This document shows, in pieces, positions 18,325-26,606 of a stretch of DNA of 64,000 nucleotides. The position numbers and the translations under genes are program-made. The notes below the pieces were generated by a model. That model was not told where the DNA came from. It saw nothing but the letters and a program-made list of their open reading frames with translations, and made no database searches. Location: assembly GCF_009208565.1 (NCBI RefSeq), contig NZ_WFLK01000015.1:147697-211696 (forward strand), given 5' to 3'. The stretch comes from Janthinobacterium aquaticum (GTDB taxonomy: Bacteria; Pseudomonadota; Gammaproteobacteria; Burkholderiales; Burkholderiaceae_D). The first letter of the stretch is position 1. The number at the start of each line of letters is the position of its first letter.

Positions 18325-19694
18325 GTGACGCTGAACTGGCTACTATTTTGCTGGTCGACGACGACCCCGATTTGCTGCGCCTGCTGACCATCCGCCTGCA
18401 AGCAGGCAATTACCGCGTAATCGCAGTGGGCAGCGCGGAAGCGGCGCTGGCGCGTCTGGCGGTCGAGTTGCCGGCGCTGGTCATTACCGATGTGCAATTG
18501 CCGGGACGCGACGGGCTGGCGCTGTTTGACGATATCCGCCGTCAGCATGCCGCCCTGCCCGTGATCCTGCTGACCGCGCATGGCACCATCCCCGACGCGG
18601 TGGACGCCACCGCGCGCGGCGCGTTCGCCTATCTGACCAAGCCGTTCGACGGCAAGCTGCTGATGGAAAAAGTGGCGTCGGCCGTCAAGCTGTCGACCGT
18701 GCTGCCGTCGCAGGCGTCGAGCGACGATAGTTGGCGCGCCGAAATGATCAGCCGCAGCACGCAGATGAGCGAGTTGCTGGCCGAAGCCAAACTGGTGGCC
18801 GGCTCCGACGCCAGCATATTGATCCGCGGCCCCAGCGGCACCGGCAAGGAGCTGCTGGCGCGCGCCGTGCATAACGCCAGCCGCCGCGCCAAGGCGCCAT
18901 TTATTGCCGTCAACTGCGGCGCCATTCCCGAGCAGTTACTGGAATCGGAATTGTTCGGCCATGTAAAGGGCTCGTTTACCGGCGCGGTGGCCAATCGCGA
19001 AGGCCTGTTCCAGGCAGCAGACGGCGGCACGCTGTTTCTCGACGAGATTGGCGACATGCCGCTGCCGCTGCAGGTCAAGCTGCTGCGCGTGCTGCAGGAA
19101 CGCGCCGTGCGCCCGGTCGGCGCCAACGAAACGCGACCGGTCGATGTGCGCTTGCTGTCGGCCACCCACCGCGACCTGGACGTGGCCATGGCCGAGGGGC
19201 AATTTCGTGAGGATCTGTATTACCGTTTGAACGTGGTGACGCTGGTGCTGCCGCCGCTGGCTGAACGGCGCGAGGATATTGCCCTGCTGGCCAATCATTT
19301 CCTGCACAAGCTGGCCGACAAGTATCAGAAAAAACTCAACGGCTTTGCCCCCGATGCCTTGAGTGCGCTGGTGGGTGCGCCGTGGCCCGGCAATGTGCGC
19401 CAGCTGGTCAATGTGGTTGAACAGGTGTGCGCCCTGGCTACCGCGCCGCTGGTGCCGCTGAGCCTGGTGCAGCGTGCGCTGCGCGTGCCGTCGCTTGAAG
19501 CACTCAGCTACAACGAAGCCAAGCAGCGTTTCGAGCGCGACTATCTGGTCCAGCTGCTGCGCCTGACCGATGGCAACGTGGCTGATGCGGCGCGTCTGGC
19601 CGACCGCAACCGTACCGAGTTCTACCGTTTGCTGCAGAAATACGAGCTCACACCAGCGCTTTTCAGGGCCGATGGCGACCCTGTCGCCGAATAG
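18321..19694 (+). CDS. glrR: sigma-54-dependent response regulator GlrR/QseF-like
   Basis: NtrC-type activator of 457 aa. The receiver domain (1-125) has D57 in [10 protein letters not shown] and K107 in YLTKPFD. The AAA+ domain (about 140-375) has Walker A GPSGTGKE (170-177), the sigma-54 contact loop GSFTGA (217-222, Ser in place of the more usual Ala) and Walker [11 protein letters not shown] Fis-type HTH at the C-terminus ([25 protein letters not shown]) binds DNA. Its stop codon lies inside the first of two TGTC-N10-GACA sites that precede a sigma-54 promoter. Confidence 0.94.
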   Translation: MSDAELATILLVDDDPDLLRLLTIRLQAGNYRVIAVGSAEAALARLAVELPALVITDVQLPGRDGLALFDDIRRQHAALPVILLTAHGTIPDAVDATARGAFAYLTKPFDGKLLMEKVASAVKLSTVLPSQASSDDSWRAEMISRSTQMSELLAEAKLVAGSDASILIRGPSGTGKELLARAVHNASRRAKAPFIAVNCGAIPEQLLESELFGHVKGSFTGAVANREGLFQAADGGTLFLDEIGDMPLPLQVKLLRVLQERAVRPVGANETRPVDVRLLSATHRDLDVAMAEGQFREDLYYRLNVVTLVLPPLAERREDIALLANHFLHKLADKYQKKLNGFAPDALSALVGAPWPGNVRQLVNVVEQVCALATAPLVPLSLVQRALRVPSLEALSYNEAKQRFERDYLVQLLRLTDGNVADAARLADRNRTEFYRLLQKYELTPALFRADGDPVAE

Positions 19695-19699
19695 CGACA
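19682..19699. promoter_or_regulatory. GlrR-type binding site 1 (TGTC-N10-GACA)
   Basis: TGTC at 19682-19685 and GACA at 19696-19699 are separated by exactly 10 bases. This matches the TGTCN10GACA element bound by GlrR in enterobacteria. It overlaps the stop codon of glrR and sits about 180 bp upstream of the sigma-54 promoter, a normal enhancer distance. Confidence 0.75.
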
Positions 19700-19758
19700 A
19701 TAATAAATCGTTTAAATTCAATGACTTAATTAAAATCGTTGATATTGTGCTTACAAGC

Positions 19759-19776
19759 TGTCGCCATCTGGCGACA
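19759..19776. promoter_or_regulatory. GlrR-type binding site 2 (TGTC-N10-GACA)
   Basis: Second exact copy: TGTC 19759-19762, GACA 19773-19776, with the inner bases also symmetric (GCCATCTGGC). It lies about 100 bp upstream of the sigma-54 promoter and 77 bp from site 1, roughly seven helical turns. Confidence 0.78.
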
Positions 19777-19781
19777 AAAAG

Positions 19782-19824
19782 CCGGGTTTTTCGGGCCATG
19801 CCAGGCTAGAAAAACCCGGTTTTT
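19782..19824 (+). terminator. inverted repeat, probable terminator of glrR
   Basis: A 10-bp perfect stem, CCGGGTTTTT (19782-19791) and AAAAACCCGG (19810-19819), with an 18-base loop and a T run after the second arm. It would end glrKR transcription between the enhancer sites and the sigma-54 promoter. Confidence 0.6.
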
Positions 19825-19858
19825 ATTTAAGCTATTGATTTTAAAGGGATTATAAAAG

Positions 19859-19875
19859 CTGGCACGGTGTTTGCT
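19859..19875 (+). promoter_or_regulatory. sigma-54 promoter of BON-domain gene
   Basis: CTGGCACG-N4-TTGCT, a full match to the -24/-12 sigma-54 consensus. GG is at 19861-19862 and GC at 19873-19874 with the required 10 bases between them. The start point would be about 19886, giving a leader of about 65 bases. GlrR, encoded just upstream, is the likely activator. Confidence 0.88.
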
Positions 19876-19951
19876 GTATGGGTAGATGTGACGCTCCAAA
19901 GTGTTGCTTTAACCAAGTAAGAAGCTTTTAAACTTATTGAGAGGAACTACC

Positions 19952-20314
19952 ATGCAAACATCGAAACTGTTCAATACCCTGGTTGCTGCTGTTGTACTGT
20001 CGGGTGCATCGATTACCGCTTCGCATGCCGCTGACTCCGCACCGAAAGCACAAGCTCCTGCTGACACCGTCCTGGCCGCCAACGCTGGCGCCGCAGTCAC
20101 CGACGACACCATCACCTCCTCGGCCAAAGCGGCCCTGGGCGCCGATGCCCAAGCGTCCACCGTACCGGTGAACGTAGCAACCAAGCAAGGCGTCGTGGTC
20201 CTGTCGGGCGACGTACCGAGCGCTGAAGCGGGCGACCGCATTGTCCAGATCGTTGCCTCCGTGAGCGGCGTGAAGGAAATCAAGAATGAGCTGAAAGTCA
20301 AAGCCGCCGGCTAA
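19952..20314 (+). CDS. periplasmic BON-domain protein
   Basis: Protein of 120 aa. The signal peptide MQTSKLFNTLVAAVVLSGASITASHA is cleaved after AHA near residue 26. One BON domain fills the C-terminal half (DDTITSSAKAALGADAQASTVPVNVATKQGVVVLSGDVPSAEAGDRIVQIVASVSGVKEIKNEL), similar to OsmY-type periplasmic proteins. GAGAGGAA precedes the ATG. It is monocistronic between a sigma-54 promoter and a strong terminator, so it is probably a direct GlrR target in an envelope-stress response (inference). Confidence 0.9.
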   Translation: MQTSKLFNTLVAAVVLSGASITASHAADSAPKAQAPADTVLAANAGAAVTDDTITSSAKAALGADAQASTVPVNVATKQGVVVLSGDVPSAEAGDRIVQIVASVSGVKEIKNELKVKAAG

Positions 20315-20342
20315 TCGCTCGCGCTGATTTTTACTCCGGGTT

Positions 20343-20370
20343 GCCCTGTCTGCGGACAGGGCATTTTTTT
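20343..20370 (+). terminator. Rho-independent terminator
   Basis: Stem GCCCTGTC/GACAGGGC (20343-20350 and 20355-20362) with a TGCG loop followed by ATTTTTTT. It lies 29 bp after the BON-domain gene. Confidence 0.88.
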
Positions 20371-20513
20371 GCGCGTTTGTTTCTATCCAGACATGGCTCC
20401 GGCAAGCCTGCCGGCATTGACGGTAAAATACCTGACCCAGGCGTCGTTTCCGGCGCATCCGTCATCCCGGCACAGCATGTTGTTGCAAGGCTGCGCCGCT
20501 ACCAGGTAACCGC

Positions 20514-21527
20514 ATGTCTTCTACTGCCTCCGCCTCTTTATTGAGCAAAATCAAACCCGACAATTTCACCCTTGCCCTGCTGGTCACCGTAGCGCTGGCC
20601 AGTTTCCTGCCCTGTACCGGGCAGACCGCCGTGGTATTCGGCAATATCACCACCGTGGCGATCGGCGCGCTGTTCTTCCTGCATGGCGCCAAGCTGTCGA
20701 AAGAAGCCGTGATGGCCGGCGTGCTGCACTGGCGCTTGCATCTGCTGGTACTGGCCAGCACGTTTGTGCTGTTTCCGCTGATCGGCCTGGCCATGCGCCC
20801 GTTGGCGCTGACGTTCCTGACCCCTGAGCTGTACATGGGCATCCTGTTTCTGTGCGCGCTGCCATCGACCGTGCAGTCGTCGATCGCCATGACCGCCATG
20901 GCGCGTGGCAACGTGCCTGCCGCCATCTGCAGCGCCTCGGCCTCGAACTTTATCGGCATCTTTATTGCCCCCATCCTGGTCGGCCTGCTGGTGGCCAAGG
21001 GAGCGGAAAGCAAGTCGTCGCTCGACGCCGTGCTGTCGATCGTGATGCAGCTGCTGCTGCCGTTCCTGGCCGGCCAGTTCCTGCGCCGCTGGATTGGCCG
21101 CTGGGTCGACCGCCATAAAGCCGTGCTGAAATATGTCGACCAGGGCTCGATCCTGCTGGTGGTCTATACGGCGTTCAGCGAAGCGGTGGGCGAAGGCTTG
21201 TGGCATACGCTGTCGGTGGAAACGCTGATTGCGCTGGCGCTGGTCAATATATTGCTGCTGGCGCTGGTGTTGGTGATCAGCACCTGGGCCAGCCGCCGCC
21301 TGGGCTTTTCCAAGGAAGATGAAATCACCATTGTTTTCTGCGGCTCCAAGAAAAGCCTGGCCAGCGGCGTGCCGATGGCCAAGGTGCTGTTTTCCACCCG
21401 TTCGCTGGGCATGGTGATCCTGCCGCTGATGCTGTTCCACCAGATCCAGCTGATGATCTGTGCGGTGATCGCCCAGCGCTACGCGCGCCGCACCGACGCT
21501 GCCGAAGCTCCAGCCCGCATCTCCTGA
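20514..21527 (+). CDS. bile acid:sodium symporter family protein (YfeH-like, SLC10A7 type)
   Basis: Membrane transporter of 337 aa with about ten hydrophobic segments, in the SBF-like group with E. coli YfeH. Typical motifs are present: GALFFLHGAKLSKEAV near residue 55, LCALPSTVQSSIAMTAMARGN near residue 120, and FCGSKKSLASGVPMAKVLF near residue 280. The transported solute is not known for this bacterial subgroup. A 127-bp inverted-repeat element begins 4 bases after the stop codon. Confidence 0.9.
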   Translation: MSSTASASLLSKIKPDNFTLALLVTVALASFLPCTGQTAVVFGNITTVAIGALFFLHGAKLSKEAVMAGVLHWRLHLLVLASTFVLFPLIGLAMRPLALTFLTPELYMGILFLCALPSTVQSSIAMTAMARGNVPAAICSASASNFIGIFIAPILVGLLVAKGAESKSSLDAVLSIVMQLLLPFLAGQFLRRWIGRWVDRHKAVLKYVDQGSILLVVYTAFSEAVGEGLWHTLSVETLIALALVNILLLALVLVISTWASRRLGFSKEDEITIVFCGSKKSLASGVPMAKVLFSTRSLGMVILPLMLFHQIQLMICAVIAQRYARRTDAAEAPARIS

Positions 21528-21530
21528 TCC

Positions 21531-21657
21531 AACTCGGGGTCAGTTCCGCCATCTGGACACGGCCTCAGCCTTGCATCGCCACCAAACAGTGGTGGTTCGA
21601 GGCGACTTTTCTCTGACAGTTCAGCTCGTGTCGGTTTGGCGGAACTGACCCTGAGTT
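21531..21657. repeat. 127-bp inverted-repeat (MITE-like) element
   Basis: Terminal inverted repeats of 21 bp at 21531-21551 and 21637-21657 match at 20 of 21 positions. The interior holds a smaller hairpin around CCACC...GGTGG (about 21579-21596). The left end lies 4 bases after the yfeH-like stop. The right end runs into the udgX reading frame and supplies its last codons and stop. No transposase is present, so it is a non-autonomous or REP-like element. Confidence 0.75.
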
Positions 21658-23108
21658 TGCTGAGTTTGTTTGCCTGTGCCTTCGGCCAGCAGCTTGCGTG
21701 CCAGCTGCAAACCTTCCACGATCACGCGGTATGCCTGGCGCCGGTTCTCTTCTTCGGGTGCGCGCAGCACATAGGACGGGTGGTAGACCGTAACGATCCA
21801 GCGGCCGTCATGCTGCAGCGGCGTGCCGATCAATGGTGTCATGGCGGCGCTGCCGTCCTGCAGGATCGATTTCAAGGCGGTGCTGCCCAGTGCCACGATC
21901 ACTTGCGGCTTGACGCTGTGCAGTTCCTCTTCCAGCCAGTCGTGGCAGGCGGCAATTTCGCGCTGGGCCGGGGTCTTGTGCAGGCGGCGCTTGCCGCGCG
22001 GTTCCCATTTGAAGTGCTTGACGGCGTTAGTCAGATAGACGCTGTCGCGCGCCAGGCCTGCCTCCTGCATGGCACGTTCAAGCACCGCGCCGGCCGGCCC
22101 CACAAACGGCTGGCCGGCCAGGTCTTCCTGGTCGCCCGGCTGTTCCCCCACCAGCATGATGCGCGCATCGCGTGGGCCGGTGCCGGGCACGGCCTGGGTC
22201 GCGCTTTGCCACAGGTCGCAGCGGCGGCACTGGTCGAGCGTGCTGGCTTTGGCGCGGGCGGGCTGGGCGCGTTCGGGGCTAATCGGGATCATGGCGGCGC
22301 CCTGGCGCTGGCCGACCGTGGCGCTCTGGCCGGTGCGCCGCTCGCCATTGGCGGCGCTGCTGACCATGGCCGGCACGATGGCGCCCTCGGGCAGGTTTTT
22401 CCAGAAACGCGACGGAATATGGCTGCGCAACAGCTCGGCGTTCAGCCGCGCCGGATTGAAGATGCTGCGGTAATAGGTCAGCCACAGCGCTTCGCCGGCG
22501 TCGTCGATATCTGCCGCGCCGCGCATCAGGGCCGGTCCGGCATGCAGCGTGTGGCCGTCCCACAGCATGGAAGCATCGGGCGTGGCGATCAGCCAGCTGA
22601 TGGAACCCATGCGCCGCGCAAAATGGCGCGCCACCTGCGGCAGTACCTCGTGTGTGGGCTCGAACCAGGCCACGAAGCGCGGTGCGCCGGCCTCTGGCGG
22701 ACGTTCGCGAAAACGCACATAGGCATGCATGTCGTGCTCTTCGCGGCGAACCGCCTTGGCCATGCCATGCAGGCGCGCACCATCGGCGTCGGCTGGCGAC
22801 ACCACATCGTGCTCGCCACGCTGCCAGCGCCACAGCACCTTGTACAAAAAGGCCCAGCGGTCGGCCACGCTGAAGCAGGCTGCGCCTTCGAGCAGTTCGA
22901 CCAGCTGGCGCGGCAGGTGCAGCGGCGGCGCGCAGCTGTCGTTGTTCGCTTCGGTTGGCGCGCCGGAAAACAGGTCGCCCTCGCCGGCTTGCGTCTGCCA
23001 TTCGATCTGTTCGGGCGGCACCTGGCGCGCCAGCAGGGCGCGCGCGGCCATGCGCCAGTCGGCAAACGACGGCACCAGCCGTACTACGCGACCGTCAAAG
23101 CCACTCAT
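21621..23108 (-). CDS. UdgX-family uracil-DNA binding protein with N-terminal DUF4130 domain
   Basis: Protein of 495 aa with two parts. Residues 1-240 are the DUF4130 domain commonly encoded with a radical SAM repair protein. Residues 285-480 are a family-4-like uracil-DNA glycosylase fold: CRRC, GEQPGDQED (321-329), FVGPAG, and the UdgX-specific insertion GKRRLHKTP with H377, the residue that covalently traps uracil-DNA sites in characterised UdgX. The C-terminal motif is VYHPSYVLR. The ATG overlaps the stop of the radical SAM gene (ATGA). The last dozen residues come from the inverted-repeat element at 21531-21657. Confidence 0.9.
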   Translation of the reverse strand: MSGFDGRVVRLVPSFADWRMAARALLARQVPPEQIEWQTQAGEGDLFSGAPTEANNDSCAPPLHLPRQLVELLEGAACFSVADRWAFLYKVLWRWQRGEHDVVSPADADGARLHGMAKAVRREEHDMHAYVRFRERPPEAGAPRFVAWFEPTHEVLPQVARHFARRMGSISWLIATPDASMLWDGHTLHAGPALMRGAADIDDAGEALWLTYYRSIFNPARLNAELLRSHIPSRFWKNLPEGAIVPAMVSSAANGERRTGQSATVGQRQGAAMIPISPERAQPARAKASTLDQCRRCDLWQSATQAVPGTGPRDARIMLVGEQPGDQEDLAGQPFVGPAGAVLERAMQEAGLARDSVYLTNAVKHFKWEPRGKRRLHKTPAQREIAACHDWLEEELHSVKPQVIVALGSTALKSILQDGSAAMTPLIGTPLQHDGRWIVTVYHPSYVLRAPEEENRRQAYRVIVEGLQLARKLLAEGTGKQTQQTQGQFRQTDTS

Positions 23109-24337
23109 GCGGCCTGCAGTTCCGGCCACAGATTCATCTGCTGCGGCGCCTCGGCCATGCTGCGCCGCAATTGCTCGGACGGCGTAGTGTCGCGCGCGGG
23201 AAAGTAGTCGGCGGTGATGATAAAGGGCGAGATTTTTTTCATGCTGCAGCGCAGGCGTGACAGGTCGGCATAGCGCACCTGGCGCAAGCGGCGCAATTCA
23301 ACAATGCGCTGCGCATTGCGCAGGCCGATGCCGGGCACGCGCGCGATCATGTGCGGCGGCGCCAGGTTCAGGTCGAGCGGAAAATGTTCGCGGTGGGCCA
23401 GCGCCCAGGCCAGCTTGGGGTCGATATCGAGCGCCAGGTTGCCGCCGCTGGCCGGCAGCAGTTCGCTGGCCTGAAAACCGTAGCTACGCAGCAGAAAGTC
23501 AGCCTGGTACAAACGGTGTTCGCGCAGCATCGGCGGCGGCGCCAGCGGCACGCTTTTCGGGCTGTGGGGAATCGGACTGAAGGCCGAGTAGTACACGCGC
23601 TTGAGCTTGTAGCTGCCGTACAGGGTTTCGGCCGTATTGAGAATTTGCTGGTCGTCGCTGGCGTCGGCGCCAACGATCATCTGCGTGCTCTGGCCGGCCG
23701 GCGCAAAGCGCGGCGACTTGGGTTCCTCGGCCTTTTCATCGAGCTTGCGGCGGATCGAGCCCATCGCCAGCTTGATGGTGTGCACGCTTTTTTCCGGTGC
23801 CAGCTTCTGTACGCTGTCCTGCGTCGGCAGTTCGATATTGACGCTCAAGCGGTCGGCATAGCGCCCGGCGGCCGCAATCAAGGCTGGGTCGGCGTCGGGG
23901 ATGGTTTTCAGGTGGATATAGCCGCGGAACTGGTGCACTTCGCGCAGCTCGCGCGCCACCTGCACCAGCTGCTCCATGGTGTAGTCGGCCGACTGGATAA
24001 TGCCGGAGCTTAAAAACAGGCCGTCGATATAGTTGCGCAGGTAAAAGTCGGCGGTCAATTTCACCACTTCGGCCACCGTAAAGCGCGCCCGCGGTACATT
24101 GGAGGTGCGGCGGTTGACGCAGTACTGGCAGTCGTACAGGCAGTAATTGGTCAGCAGTATCTTGAGCAGCGAGACGCAGCGCCCGTCCGGCGTATAGCTG
24201 TGACAGATGCCCATGCCGCTGCTGGCGCCAAAGCCCTCCTTGCCGATGGAATTGCGCTTGGGCGCACCGCTGCTGGCGCATGATGCGTCGTACTTGGCTG
24301 CGTCGGCCAGGATTTCCAGTTTGTCCGTCAATTCCAT
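23105..24337 (-). CDS. putative DNA modification/repair radical SAM protein
   Basis: Radical SAM enzyme of 410 aa. The [4Fe-4S] motif CX3CX2C is CLYDCQYC after LLKILLTNY. The preceding FGASSGMGICHSYTPDGRCVSLLK and the C-terminal helix-hairpin-helix (IARVPGIGLRNAQRIVELRRL) fit the family always paired with DUF4130/UdgX proteins. The start at 24337 was chosen because GAGGTGG precedes it and homology begins at MELTDKLEILADAAKYDASC. A LexA box sits 15 bp upstream. The DNA lesion or modification acted on is unknown. Confidence 0.9.
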   Translation of the reverse strand: MELTDKLEILADAAKYDASCASSGAPKRNSIGKEGFGASSGMGICHSYTPDGRCVSLLKILLTNYCLYDCQYCVNRRTSNVPRARFTVAEVVKLTADFYLRNYIDGLFLSSGIIQSADYTMEQLVQVARELREVHQFRGYIHLKTIPDADPALIAAAGRYADRLSVNIELPTQDSVQKLAPEKSVHTIKLAMGSIRRKLDEKAEEPKSPRFAPAGQSTQMIVGADASDDQQILNTAETLYGSYKLKRVYYSAFSPIPHSPKSVPLAPPPMLREHRLYQADFLLRSYGFQASELLPASGGNLALDIDPKLAWALAHREHFPLDLNLAPPHMIARVPGIGLRNAQRIVELRRLRQVRYADLSRLRCSMKKISPFIITADYFPARDTTPSEQLRRSMAEAPQQMNLWPELQAA

Positions 24338-24351
24338 GGGCCACCTCGATA

Positions 24352-24367
24352 CTGTATTTATATACAG
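24352..24367. promoter_or_regulatory. LexA (SOS) box
   Basis: CTGTATTTATATACAG is a 16-bp element of the CTGT-N8-ACAG type with flanking TA/TA symmetry. It lies 15 bp upstream of the radical SAM gene and so would place the radical SAM-UdgX operon under DNA-damage control. Confidence 0.85.
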
Positions 24368-24422
24368 TATATCAGGGAAGTGCAAGCCATTGTTGTATTG
24401 CTTGACCAGCTGCATGGCAGGA

Positions 24423-24446
24423 CGCTATATATAAGTGTATATTACG
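24423..24446. promoter_or_regulatory. candidate ModE operator
   Basis: An AT-rich imperfect palindrome bounded by CG at both ends, with half-sites CGCTATATA and, on the other strand, CGTAATATA. This resembles the CGnTATATA half-sites of ModE operators. It lies 31 bp before modA, and modE is the fourth gene of the same operon, so molybdate-dependent autorepression is likely. Confidence 0.55.
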
Positions 24447-24477
24447 CTCCTGTCTGCCATCACACCAAGGACCGATC

Positions 24478-25227
24478 ATGCGTTTCGCCCCTCTTGCCGC
24501 TTTCCTCAGTGCCGCCCTGCTTGCCACCTCCGCCAGCGCTGGCGAAGTGGTGGTCTCGGCCGCAGCCAGCCTGACCAATGCTTTCAGGGATGCCGCGCAA
24601 AGCTATGAAGCGCAGTATCCCGGCAGCAAGGTTTCGCTGAACTTTGCTGCGTCCGGCGTGTTGCTGCAGCAGATCGTCAAGGGTGCACCGGTCGACGTGT
24701 TTGCCTCGGCCGACCAGGAAACCATGGACCAGGCGCAGAAACAGGGGTTGATATTGCCGGCCGACCGTCTTGATTTTGTGAGCAACAGCCTGGTGCTGAT
24801 CGTGCCGGCCGACAGCAAGCTCGGTATCAAAAACCTCAATGACCTGGCCGGCAAGAGTGTGACGCGGGTGGCGATTGCCAATCCGGCCAGCGTACCGGTC
24901 GGCCGCTATTCGGAAGGCGCGCTGAAGAAAGTGAACCTGTGGGACAGCGTGCAGCCCAAGGCGATCAGCACGCAAAACGTGCGCCAGTCGCTCGACTACG
25001 TGGCGCGCGGTGAAGTCGACGCCGGCTTCGTGTATGGCACCGACGCGGCCATCATGAAGGACAAGGTCAAGGTGGTCTACGAGGTGCCCTTGGCGTCGCC
25101 GGTGCTCTATCCGATCGCCGCCATCAAGGGCAACAGCAATACGGCTGAAGCCAAGCGCTTCATCAGCTATCTGCAAACGGTGCCGGCGCAGGCCATTCTG
25201 GCCAAATACGGCTTCAAGAAGCCGTAA
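24478..25227 (+). CDS. modA: molybdate ABC transporter, substrate-binding protein
   Basis: Periplasmic molybdate-binding protein of 249 aa with signal peptide MRFAPLAAFLSAALLATSASA. Ligand-binding motifs of ModA are visible: VSAAASLTNAF near residue 27, NFAASGVLLQQI near 55, VFASADQETMDQA near 73, and GEVDAGFVYGTDA near 180. AAGGA precedes the ATG. It is the first gene of modABC-modE. Confidence 0.95.
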   Translation: MRFAPLAAFLSAALLATSASAGEVVVSAAASLTNAFRDAAQSYEAQYPGSKVSLNFAASGVLLQQIVKGAPVDVFASADQETMDQAQKQGLILPADRLDFVSNSLVLIVPADSKLGIKNLNDLAGKSVTRVAIANPASVPVGRYSEGALKKVNLWDSVQPKAISTQNVRQSLDYVARGEVDAGFVYGTDAAIMKDKVKVVYEVPLASPVLYPIAAIKGNSNTAEAKRFISYLQTVPAQAILAKYGFKKP

Positions 25228-25233
25228 GCGGGC

Positions 25234-25905
25234 ATGGATGTCGCGTGGACCGCGCTGGCCCTGTCGCTCAAAGTAGCGGCCTGGGCCACGGCGCTCAATT
25301 TGCTGCTGGGCATCGGCACCGGCTATCTGCTGGCGCGCGCGCGCTTTCCCGGACGTAACCTGCTGGATGCTTTGCTGACGCTGCCAATGGTGATGCCGCC
25401 CACCGTGCTCGGCTACTATCTGCTGGTGCTGCTGGGCCGGCGCGGCCCGCTCGGCATCTGGCTGCAGGAACACTTCGGCATCAACCTGATCTTTACCTGG
25501 CAGGGCGCAGTGATCGCCTCGACTGTGGTGGCCTTTCCGCTGGTGTTCAAGCCGGCGCGCGCTGCCTTTGAAGCCGTCGATGGCCAGTTGGAACAGGCCG
25601 CACGCGTGCTGGGTGTGTCGGAAATGGCGATTTTTTTTCGCGTCACATTGCCCCTGGCCTGGCGCGGCATCCTGGCCGGCGTGCTGCTTGGTTTTGTGCG
25701 CGCACTGGGCGAGTTTGGCGCAACGCTGATGGTGGCCGGCAGCATTCCGGGCAAGACGCAGACGCTGTCGGTGGCCGTGTATGAAGCGGTGCAGGCGGGC
25801 CAGGATGAGTCGGCCAATATGCTGGTATTGATTACCTCCATCGTGTGCATCGTGGTGCTGCTGGCGGCCGGCCGACTGGCGCCCGGGCGCATCGTACACA
25901 AATGA
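25234..25905 (+). CDS. modB: molybdate ABC transporter, permease
   Basis: Membrane permease of 223 aa with five to six transmembrane segments and the EAA loop (EQAARVLGVSEMAIFFRVTLPLAWRGILAGVLLGFVRALGEFGATLMVAG). The LPMVMPPTVLGYYLLVLLG stretch is typical of ModB. It starts 6 bp after modA, and its stop overlaps modC. Confidence 0.95.
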   Translation: MDVAWTALALSLKVAAWATALNLLLGIGTGYLLARARFPGRNLLDALLTLPMVMPPTVLGYYLLVLLGRRGPLGIWLQEHFGINLIFTWQGAVIASTVVAFPLVFKPARAAFEAVDGQLEQAARVLGVSEMAIFFRVTLPLAWRGILAGVLLGFVRALGEFGATLMVAGSIPGKTQTLSVAVYEAVQAGQDESANMLVLITSIVCIVVLLAAGRLAPGRIVHK

Positions 25906-26606
25906 CGCCCATGCAACTCGACCTCGATATCCGCGCCACCTTGCGTTCCGGCAAACGCAGTTTCACGCTACGCGTGCAATGCGTGTCGAACAGCCAGCGC
26001 ATTGCCGTGTTCGGCCCTTCGGGCGCCGGCAAGAGCATGACTCTGAAAGCGATTGCCGGCCTGTTTACGCCCGAGGCCGGCCATATCCGCCTGAACGGAC
26101 GCACGCTGTTTGATTCTGCCGCCGGCATCAACCTGGCGCCGCAGCAGCGCAACGTCGCCTACCTGTTCCAGGACTACGCGCTGTTTCCACACCTGACGGT
26201 GCGCCAGAACGTGGGCTTCGGCCTGGCGCGCGGCTGGTTCAATCCGCGTGCGCGGGCGCGCCATGACAAGGTCGAGCACTGGCTGGCGGCGTTTCATCTG
26301 CAGGAGCTGGCGCACCAGTATCCCGACGAGTTGTCCGGAGGCCAGCGCCAGCGTGTGGCGCTGGCAAGGGCACTGGTGTCGGACCCGGCCGCCCTGTTGC
26401 TCGACGAGCCGTTTGCCGCGCTCGATCCCGCATTGCGTGTCAAAATGCGCAAGGAACTGAGCCAGTGGCAAGAGCGCCTGGGCGTGCCGATGATCCTGAT
26501 CACGCATGACCCGGAAGACGTGCGCCTGCTGGGCGAACATGTACTGACGCTGCGCGACGGACAGATCGACAGCGGACAAACACCATGGGAAGAACAAATT
26601 GGATAA
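25902..26606 (+). CDS. modC: molybdate ABC transporter, ATP-binding protein (short form)
   Basis: ATPase of 234 aa. Walker A is GPSGAGKS (38-45), the Q-loop is in LFQDYALFPHLTVRQNV, the signature is LSGGQRQRVALARAL and Walker B is LLLDEPFAALD, with H-loop THD. The start overlaps the modB stop as ATGA. It is about 115 residues shorter than typical ModC because the C-terminal molbindin/TOBE domain is absent. Molybdate sensing in this operon is left to the two molbindin domains of ModE. Confidence 0.93.
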   Translation: MTPMQLDLDIRATLRSGKRSFTLRVQCVSNSQRIAVFGPSGAGKSMTLKAIAGLFTPEAGHIRLNGRTLFDSAAGINLAPQQRNVAYLFQDYALFPHLTVRQNVGFGLARGWFNPRARARHDKVEHWLAAFHLQELAHQYPDELSGGQRQRVALARALVSDPAALLLDEPFAALDPALRVKMRKELSQWQERLGVPMILITHDPEDVRLLGEHVLTLRDGQIDSGQTPWEEQIG

